Assembly (NCBI GenBank): GCA_023387735.1
Contig: JAEWHP010000035.1
Coordinates: 1-64,000, forward strand
DNA from: Pseudomonadota bacterium
GTDB lineage: Bacteria > Pseudomonadota > Alphaproteobacteria > Rhizobiales > Xanthobacteraceae
DNA length: 64,000 bases
Direction of reading: 5' to 3'
Made by a program: the position numbers and the translations under genes. The notes under the pieces are model-generated. The model made no database searches and was not told the origin of the DNA. It saw nothing but the letters and a program-made list of their open reading frames with translations. This document shows, in pieces, positions 58,920 to 64,000 of this stretch. The stretch's first letter is position 1. Each line of letters starts with the position of its first letter.

Positions 58920-59510
58920 ATGGCCGAGATAACTCATGCCGCGCATCTGTGCATCGACATGCAGAACATCTTTGCCAGAGGCGGCGTTTGGGAAACGCCA
59001 TGGATGGAAAAGGTATTGCCGGCGATTTCGGATATTGCGGCGCGTTACCGGGAACGCACGGTATTCACGCGCTTCGTTACCCCGGAGCAGCCGGAGGATC
59101 GTCCAGGCCGATGGCAAAGCTATTTCACGAAATGGAAGTGCGCGACACGTGCGAACCTCGGCCCTGGCGACCTCGACCTTGTTTCAGCGCTGTCCCGCTA
59201 CGTGCCACCCGCCCTTGTCGTCGACAAGCCCGCATATTCGGCGTTCTTCGGCTCTGGCCTGGCCAATCTGCTGGCTGAAAGGCACGTCGGGACGGTCGTC
59301 ATCACCGGTGCGGAGACCGACGTATGTGTGCTCTCTACCGTGCTCAGCGCGGTGGACCTCGGCTTTCGGGTCGTCATCGTTGAAGACGCGCTCTGCAGTT
59401 CGTCAGATACCGGTCACGACGCGCTGATGACCATGTACCGGACGCGATTTCACGGACAGATCGATTTGGTGAGCGCCAAGGAACTGTTGGAGACGTGGCG
59501 CCCGGCATAG
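58920..59510 (+). CDS. Isochorismatase-family cysteine hydrolase
   Basis: 196-residue alpha/beta hydrolase of the isochorismatase/nicotinamidase fold. Catalytic triad visible: Asp13 (CIDMQNIF), Lys103 (VDKPAYSAFFGS) and Cys136 (TGAETDVCVLSTVL). The GAETDVCV stretch is the family's cis-peptide active-site loop. Start ATG 58920 with TTGGAGG upstream. It is followed by a flavoprotein gene 71 bp downstream and may share a transcript. Substrate unknown; related enzymes hydrolyse nicotinamide, carbamates or isochorismate. Confidence 0.9.
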   Translation: MAEITHAAHLCIDMQNIFARGGVWETPWMEKVLPAISDIAARYRERTVFTRFVTPEQPEDRPGRWQSYFTKWKCATRANLGPGDLDLVSALSRYVPPALVVDKPAYSAFFGSGLANLLAERHVGTVVITGAETDVCVLSTVLSAVDLGFRVVIVEDALCSSSDTGHDALMTMYRTRFHGQIDLVSAKELLETWRPA

Positions 59511-59581
59511 GCGCGGGGAGCGTCAAGGAACCTCCGCCTCGCCTGCGACGTTGAATCTGACAGAATAAGAAGGATCGACGC

Positions 59582-60658
59582 ATGGCGGAGCCGGACGTTC
59601 GCAAGGGAATGCCGCCCGTCAAATTGCCGCGCGACGAATTTGAAAAACGCTATCGCCGCCGCTTCATCGATCCGGCGTTCGAGCCTTTGCAGCGCGAGCT
59701 CGACGCCATCGTCGCTGCGGCCTGGGATGCTTACAGCGGTTCACGAAAGGCGCCGATCACGCGCAAGGCCGGCCCCGGCTTCGCCGATCCGGACTATGAC
59801 ATCTCGGCGGACTGGCTCGCCGCGCGCGACGCCGTGCTGGCGGCGCAGAGGCGCCATGACGATGCGGAAGCGCAACCGCGCATCCTCATCATCAACGGCT
59901 CGGCGCGCAGCGAGCACACCTGCCCCGGCGAAATGTCCAAGAGCTGGCGGCTGGTCAAGCTTGCCGAACCGGTATTCGCCGAACTGGGATTTGCTGTCGA
60001 CATCCTCGACCTGTCGCGGCTGACCTCGGAGTTCGGCAGGCAGATCCACCCCTGCAAATCCTGTGTCTCCACCTCCATGGCGCTCTGCCACTGGCCGTGC
60101 AGTTGCTATCCCAACTATTCGCTGGGTCAGACCGACGACTGGATGAAAGAGATCTATCCGCTATGGGTCGCAGCGCACGGCATTCTGATCGTGACACCAG
60201 TGAACTGGTATCACGCGCCGACTGCGCTGAAGGCAATGATGGACCGGCTGGTCTGCGCCGATGGCGGCAATCCCGATCCGACGTCGACGCACGGAAAGCA
60301 CGCTGGTGAAGCCAAGGCGCTCGAACTGAAGGGCTGGCCTTATCCGCGCCATCTGGCCGGCCGCCATTTCGGGCTGGTGGTTCACGGCGACAGCGCCGGC
60401 GCGGAGGCGCTGCGCCGCTCGCTCTCGGACTGGCTGACCGACATGTCGCTGATCTCGGCCGGGCGCACCAGCGAAGCCGAGGGCTATGTCGGCTACATGG
60501 AGCCCTACGCCACCGCACATCAGGCGCTCGATGAAGACCGGGAATTCCAGGAGGAAGTGCTGAATGCCGCGCACGCCCTGGGAAATGCGGTCAAGCTGTC
60601 ACGTGCCGGCAAATTCGAGAACCCGGCAAAGGGTCTTGTCGATCCCAATCCGAAATAG
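59582..60658 (+). CDS. NAD(P)H-dependent FMN-reductase-like flavoprotein with Cys cluster
   Basis: 358-residue protein. An N-terminal charged region (1-95) precedes a flavodoxin/FMN-reductase fold: PRILIINGSARSEHTCPGEM (FMN phosphate loop), ILIVTPVNWYHAPTALKAMMDRL (isoalloxazine loop). Inserted between is a cysteine group, C158-C161-C169-C173-C175 (pattern Cx2Cx7Cx3CxC), suggesting an iron-sulfur or metal site as in iron-sulfur flavoproteins. Start ATG 59582. It follows the isochorismatase-fold gene. Electron-transfer or redox role in the cytosol is likely; the substrate is unknown. Confidence 0.85.
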   Translation: MAEPDVRKGMPPVKLPRDEFEKRYRRRFIDPAFEPLQRELDAIVAAAWDAYSGSRKAPITRKAGPGFADPDYDISADWLAARDAVLAAQRRHDDAEAQPRILIINGSARSEHTCPGEMSKSWRLVKLAEPVFAELGFAVDILDLSRLTSEFGRQIHPCKSCVSTSMALCHWPCSCYPNYSLGQTDDWMKEIYPLWVAAHGILIVTPVNWYHAPTALKAMMDRLVCADGGNPDPTSTHGKHAGEAKALELKGWPYPRHLAGRHFGLVVHGDSAGAEALRRSLSDWLTDMSLISAGRTSEAEGYVGYMEPYATAHQALDEDREFQEEVLNAAHALGNAVKLSRAGKFENPAKGLVDPNPK

Positions 60659-60661
60659 CGT

Positions 60662-61585
60662 TCAGGCGGGCGTTCCCATCGTATAAGGCTTGAGCACCGC
60701 ATACATCATGCTGTGCGCCGGTGTCGCCACGCCAAGCTCGCGGCCGAGTTCGACGACCTTGCCGTTGAGCCAGGGCAGTTCGAGCCGGTTGCCGCGTTCG
60801 AGATCGAGCGCCATCGACGCCTTCATGGCCGGCGGCGCGTGATCCATGAAGGCGAGCGTCTTTTCCACCGCGTCGTGTGGCAGCGCGATCCCCTTGGCCT
60901 TGCCGACATCATAGACTTCGCGGAACGCCGCGATCATCACCGGCCGGATGTCGGAATCCTCCCGCAGCTTGCCGATCGGCTGACGCGTCGCCGCCGTGAT
61001 GCCGGCATTGGTGGCGAGCAGGATGAACTTCATCCAGAGTTCGGTGAGAATCTGCTCGCTCAGTGTCGCATCGAAGCCGGCCTTCTGGCACAGCGCGAGG
61101 AATGCCTCGGCGCGCTTGCTGCGTGAGCCGTCGAGTTCGCCGAACACCATGCGCATGAAAGTGCCGACCTGCTGGATCACGCCGGGGGCGACGATGGACG
61201 CGCTGATCTGCGCCACGCCGCCCATCACGGATTTCGGTCCAAGGATCGGCAGCAGCCGCTCAGCGGCATCGATGCCGTTCTGCAGCGGGATGACGGCGGT
61301 GTCGGGCCCGACCAGCGGCTTGATGGCCGCGCCCGCGCTTTCGACGTCCCACAGCTTGACGCAGAACAGCACGATGTCGACTACGCCGATTTCGGCGGGA
61401 TTGTCGGTCGCCTGCGTCGGCACCAGGTGGGTATCGCCGCGCGGGCTTTGAATCTTGAGGCCATCGCGCTTCATGGCCGCGAGATGCGCACCGCGCGCGA
61501 TGAAGGTGACGTCGGCGCCCGCCTTCGCCAGCGCGGCGCCGAACGCGCCTCCGACGCCGCCGGCGCCAACAACCGCAATACGCAT
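60662..61585 (-). CDS. 2-dehydropantoate 2-reductase (ketopantoate reductase)
   Basis: 307-residue NADPH-dependent reductase of the PanE/ApbA family, giving pantoate for coenzyme A. Nucleotide-binding start MRIAVVGAGGVGGAFGAALAK, followed by VDIVLFCVKLWDVESA, LQNGIDAAERL and the catalytic region LWMKFILLATNAGITAATRQPIG (Lys, Asn). Several paralogues usually exist, so the pantothenate role is not certain. Start ATG 61585. On the minus strand beside a hydroxyacyl-CoA dehydrogenase gene but separated from it by a palindromic repeat. Confidence 0.9.
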   Translation of the reverse strand: MRIAVVGAGGVGGAFGAALAKAGADVTFIARGAHLAAMKRDGLKIQSPRGDTHLVPTQATDNPAEIGVVDIVLFCVKLWDVESAGAAIKPLVGPDTAVIPLQNGIDAAERLLPILGPKSVMGGVAQISASIVAPGVIQQVGTFMRMVFGELDGSRSKRAEAFLALCQKAGFDATLSEQILTELWMKFILLATNAGITAATRQPIGKLREDSDIRPVMIAAFREVYDVGKAKGIALPHDAVEKTLAFMDHAPPAMKASMALDLERGNRLELPWLNGKVVELGRELGVATPAHSMMYAVLKPYTMGTPA

Positions 61586-61600
61586 GAACTTCCCTCAATT

Positions 61601-61691
61601 CGTAGGGTGGGTTAGGCGAAGCCGTAACCCACCGCGAGACCAACCGAGCATCCAGACATTGGTGGGTTACGCTACGCTAACCCACCCTACG
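61601..61691. repeat. Palindromic intergenic repeat, family B-like
   Basis: Left end GTAGGGTGGGTTAGGCGAAG with TAACCCACC, and right end GGTGGGTTACG with CTAACCCACCCTACG, are complementary, and each half also pairs with itself (GGTGGGTT/AACCCACC). It is built like the family B repeats at 5748 and 7060 but with TGGGTTA in place of CGGGTTC, so it is a related variant. It lies between two genes on the minus strand. Confidence 0.9.
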
Positions 61692-61711
61692 CACCTACGC
61701 ACCGCGCACCT

Positions 61712-62563
61712 TCATTTGCCGTAACTATAAAACCCCTGCCCGGTCTTGCGGCCGAGATGGCCGGCGGCGACCATTTCCTTCAGCAGCGGCGCGGGGCGGT
61801 ACTTCGGATCGTTGAAGCCTTCGTAAAAGACTTCCATCACCGACAGCATGGTGTCGAGGCCGATCATGTCGGCGAGCGCCAGCGGGCCGATCGGGTGGTT
61901 GCAGCCGAGTTTCATGCCGGCGTCGAGGTCCTCGGCGGTCGCGATGCCTTCCTGCAGCGCGAAGATCGCCTCGTTGATCATCGGGCACAGAATGCGGTTG
62001 ACCGCAAAGCCCGGGCTGTTCTTGGCCGTGATCGCGACCTTGCCGACTTTTCTGGCGAAGGCTTCCGCCTTGGCGTGGGTGTCGTCAGAGGTCTGCAGGC
62101 CGCGAATCAATTCGAGCAGCGCCATCAGCGGCACCGGATTGAAGAAATGCATGCCGATGAAGCGGTCGGGCCGGTCGGTCGCGGCGGCAAGTTTCGTGAT
62201 CGAGATCGAGGACGTGTTGGTGGCGAGCAGCGCCCGCGGCCCCAGCTTGGTGCAGAGGTCCTTGAGGATCTTGACCTTGAGATCCTCGTTCTCGGTCGCG
62301 GCCTCGATCACGAGATCGCAGCCGGAAAACTTTGCGGTGTCCGTGGTCGTGGTGATCCGCGCCAGCGCCGCCTGGCGGTCGGCGTCGGTCATCTTCTGCT
62401 TGTTGACCAGCCGCTCCAGGCTGTTGGAGACCACCGACATGCCGCGCGTCAGCGCCGCGTCGGAGATGTCGGACATGACCACGGGAAGACCGGCGGCGGC
62501 ACATACCTGGGCGATGCCGTTCCCCATGGTGCCCGCGCCTACGATACCGATTTGCTCGATCAT
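61712..62563 (-). CDS. 3-hydroxybutyryl-CoA dehydrogenase
   Basis: 283-residue NAD(P)-dependent dehydrogenase of the HbdA/PaaH family, interconverting 3-hydroxybutyryl-CoA and acetoacetyl-CoA. Rossmann start IEQIGIVGAGTMGNGIAQVCA; catalytic His-Glu in GMHFFNPVPLMALLELI; and the substrate-binding block FAVNRILCPMINEAIFALQEGIA. Start ATG 62563 (MIEQIGIV), which has a CGGAG site; a longer frame begins at 62599. It may serve polyhydroxybutyrate or fatty acid/aromatic catabolism. Confidence 0.92.
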   Translation of the reverse strand: MIEQIGIVGAGTMGNGIAQVCAAAGLPVVMSDISDAALTRGMSVVSNSLERLVNKQKMTDADRQAALARITTTTDTAKFSGCDLVIEAATENEDLKVKILKDLCTKLGPRALLATNTSSISITKLAAATDRPDRFIGMHFFNPVPLMALLELIRGLQTSDDTHAKAEAFARKVGKVAITAKNSPGFAVNRILCPMINEAIFALQEGIATAEDLDAGMKLGCNHPIGPLALADMIGLDTMLSVMEVFYEGFNDPKYRPAPLLKEMVAAGHLGRKTGQGFYSYGK

Positions 62564-62815
62564 TGCCTGATAACTCCGTTCTTGAAGGCTGGAACGCATC
62601 GTTAGCAGAGCGCGGCGGGCGTCGGTAGTCCACAGGTTCGCTGCCGTGGCCGCTCACCGCGGGACCAAGCCCAACCCTGAACTGGCTCCAAGCCGGTACC
62701 CGGACGGACCCGCGCCCAAAATTACAGCACCGTTCCGGGCCTCGTTGCAGGAACAATCCGGGTGGGCAGGCCTTACCATCTCCAAACACCCCCCACACCG
62801 CCGACGAGATACGCC

Positions 62816-63016
62816 ATGACCGCCCTTCCCGTTGACCGCGCGCTCAGCATCTACGAAACCCTTGCCGATCGCACCGCGGCGAAAGGTGCCCGGGAGCAAC
62901 TCTCGCAGCACCTGATGAAGATCTATCTTGAAGGTGAAAGGGACCTGCACCGGCTGACGGTTCACGGGTTGTCGTATCTTCGCGATTTCGACCGGCAGAT
63001 CGACTCGCGGAACTGA
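62816..63016 (+). CDS. Small hypothetical protein, 66 aa
   Basis: 66 residues from ATG 62816 (MTALPVDRALSIYETLADRT). Charged, helical and without membrane segment (GAREQLSQHLMKIYLEGERD, LHRLTVHGLSYLRDFDRQ). I recognise no family; the shape (short, helical, conserved-looking) is like the small proteins found in many Bradyrhizobium genomes. The frame opens further upstream (62762) without support. Divergent from the dehydrogenase gene. Confidence 0.6.
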   Translation: MTALPVDRALSIYETLADRTAAKGAREQLSQHLMKIYLEGERDLHRLTVHGLSYLRDFDRQIDSRN

Positions 63017-63050
63017 GTGGGAGGCGTGGCGACGAGTACCACATTCCGAG

Positions 63051-63144
63051 CCCGTCATGCCCGGCCCTGTGCCGGGCATCCACGTCTTTGCATTGCTTCA
63101 ACGACAGAAATACGTGGATGGCCGGGACAAGCCCGGCCATGACG
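63051..63144. repeat. Palindromic intergenic repeat, family D
   Basis: Ends CCGTCATGCCCGGCC and GGCCATGACGACACG pair, with inner arms GGGCATCCACGT / ACGTGGATGGCC. It sits between the 66-aa gene and a small minus-strand frame and is probably a mobile palindromic unit. No second copy in the window. Confidence 0.88.
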
Positions 63145-63160
63145 ACACGAATATGACGCC

Positions 63161-63388
63161 TTAGCTTTTCAGCGCGGCGCGCTGCTTTCGGAGCGAGTTA
63201 CGGCGGGAAATTTTCGCTTTCGCGGCGTGCACCTGTTCTGCCCGCGACAAACGTTTTCGCGGTGCGCGGCCTTCGTCCTTTGCTTCCGCGCCGACTGACG
63301 GCATCAGCGGCAAAGTAGGCTGGATCGATACAGGCTGAAGCGGTTGTGTCCGCATCGGTCCAGCAGATGGTGATCCAAGTCTAGCCAT
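63161..63388 (-). CDS. Possible small basic protein, 75 aa
   Basis: 75 residues from ATG 63388 (MARLGSPSAGPMRTQ). The C-terminal half is strongly basic (RAPRKRLSRAEQVHAAKAKIS, then RRNSLRKQRAALKS), the N-terminal half Pro/Ser-rich. The start has a GTAGGG sequence upstream. No family recognised; low composition complexity means it could be a chance frame. It lies between two palindromic repeats. Confidence 0.35.
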   Translation of the reverse strand: MARLGSPSAGPMRTQPLQPVSIQPTLPLMPSVGAEAKDEGRAPRKRLSRAEQVHAAKAKISRRNSLRKQRAALKS

Positions 63389-63425
63389 CCCTACCAACGC
63401 ACCAGGTCGCGATTGGTTCAAGATT

Positions 63426-63530
63426 CGTAGCCCGGGCGAGCCGAAGCGACCCGGGGACCGGTGATAGATACAGGTATTGTATTTGATTTGGCACCGGTCC
63501 CGGATTTCGCTGCGCTGCATCGGGCTACGG
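63426..63530. repeat. Palindromic intergenic repeat, family F
   Basis: Ends GTAGCCCGGGCGAGCC and GCATCGGGCTACGG pair, with inner arms CCGGTGATAGATAC... and GGCACCGGTCCCGG partly pairing. It precedes the stop codon of the glutathione reductase gene by about 10 bp, on the side downstream of that gene, and may be its terminator. Confidence 0.8.
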
Positions 63531-63539
63531 CAGTGCGCT

Positions 63540-64000
63540 CTACTCCGCCGCCTGCCTCACATGCCTTGCTGTCGGCGTCCGCATCGTCACCAGTTCTTCG
63601 GCTGCGGTCGGATGCAGCGCGATGGTCGCGTCGAAATCGGCCTTCGTCGCCTTCATCTTCACGGCGATCGCGACCACCTGGACGATCTCGGCGGCGGTGT
63701 CGCCGACGATATGGCAGCCGAGCACGCGGTCGCTCGAACCGTCGACCACGAGTTTCATCAGCACGCGGGTGTCGCGCCCGGACATCGTCGCCTTGATGGG
63801 ACGGAAATCGGCCTTGTAGATATCGACGTGGGAGAACTGCGCGCGGGCCTCGGTCTCGGTCAGGCCGACGGTGCCGACTTCGGGCTGCGAGAACACGGCC
63901 GTGGGAATCATCGCATGATCGACCTGCACCGGGCGCTTGCCGAACACGGTGTCGGCGAAGGCGTGGCCCTCGCGGATCGCGACCGGCGTCAAATTGGTGC
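63540..64000 (-). CDS. gor: Glutathione-disulfide reductase, C-terminal part (runs off right edge)
   Basis: About 152 residues visible of an FAD-dependent disulfide reductase. The dimerisation domain carries the conserved AVFSQPEVGTVGLTETEA and the catalytic HPTAAEE with His and Glu, which protonate the active-site thiols. The visible region reads NLTPVAIREGHAFAD at its start, the usual interdomain junction. Rhizobial Gor proteins and related mercury/lipoamide reductases share this C-terminus; the position of the redox CxxxxC lies outside the window, so the exact name is inference. Confidence 0.82.
   Translation of the reverse strand, partial: TNLTPVAIREGHAFADTVFGKRPVQVDHAMIPTAVFSQPEVGTVGLTETEARAQFSHVDIYKADFRPIKATMSGRDTRVLMKLVVDGSSDRVLGCHIVGDTAAEIVQVVAIAVKMKATKADFDATIALHPTAAEELVTMRTPTARHVRQAAE

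Noticed and set aside
1..64000. CRISPR arrays or phage genes
   Set aside because: No regularly spaced direct repeats, integrase, capsid or terminase-like sequence found on either strand; the direct repeat at 19740-19811 is a coding tandem repeat.

Overview
The window looks like a chromosomal segment of a Bradyrhizobium-type alphaproteobacterium (family Nitrobacteraceae). The evidence is uniformly GC-rich coding sequence, an Omp2b/Rhizobiales-type porin at the left edge, a very-long-chain fatty acid cluster for lipid A (acpXL-fabZXL-fabF2XL-fabF1XL-lpxXL), a class II (plant-type) DAHP synthase, and many intergenic palindromic repeats of the kind that litter Bradyrhizobium genomes. I see no rRNA, tRNA, CRISPR array, prophage or intact insertion sequence. 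Most of the window is core and metabolic chromosome.

Left third (1-22.8 kb): porin (partial), a MarR regulator, an alpha/beta hydrolase with an altered nucleophile elbow, a cytochrome P450 and a Tat-exported acetamidase/formamidase. A minus-strand catabolic block follows: acyl-CoA dehydrogenase, VOC extradiol dioxygenase, a cytosolic dihydroxyphthalate-decarboxylase/binding-protein-like gene, a GalB-like PIG-L hydratase, a TetR regulator with a perfect palindromic operator, and an MFS exporter. Next come a membrane PAS-GGDEF-EAL protein, a HerA-type ATPase, an AhpD-like protein, MgtC, a two-domain L,D-transpeptidase, and an envelope group with metal-binding features (cytochrome c, a Met/His-rich outer-membrane protein, PCuAC copper chaperone).

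Middle (22.9-44 kb): the lipid A VLCFA operon, followed by a DUF433/DUF5615 toxin-antitoxin pair whose toxin frame runs antisense into lpxXL. Then come a rhodanese-aminotransferase-PotF operon, an OpgC-like acyltransferase, two tandem kup potassium transporters, motA/motB, a TctC-type binding protein with an RraA-like protein, and the phospholipid genes psd-pssA downstream of an ATM1-type ABC exporter.

Right third (46-64 kb): a LOG family protein, a VOC protein, the operon cysS - 38-aa membrane peptide - GNAT - cimA, a DUF2865 protein, nadE, DAHP synthase with dgkA (closed by a clear terminator), an alpha/beta hydrolase, a probable dispersed repeat, an isochorismatase-fold hydrolase with a Cys-rich flavoprotein, panE-like and 3-hydroxybutyryl-CoA dehydrogenase genes, and the C-terminal part of a glutathione reductase.

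The points I rate highest are the TetR-controlled aromatic cluster with its non-deacetylase PIG-L protein, the toxin frame fused antisense into lpxXL, two unannotated small membrane ORFs (one translationally coupled to cysS), a ketosynthase-like FabF2XL lacking catalytic residues, and several palindromic repeat families, one of which brackets the acyl-CoA dehydrogenase gene. All functional assignments come from reading sequence motifs; no database search was run.
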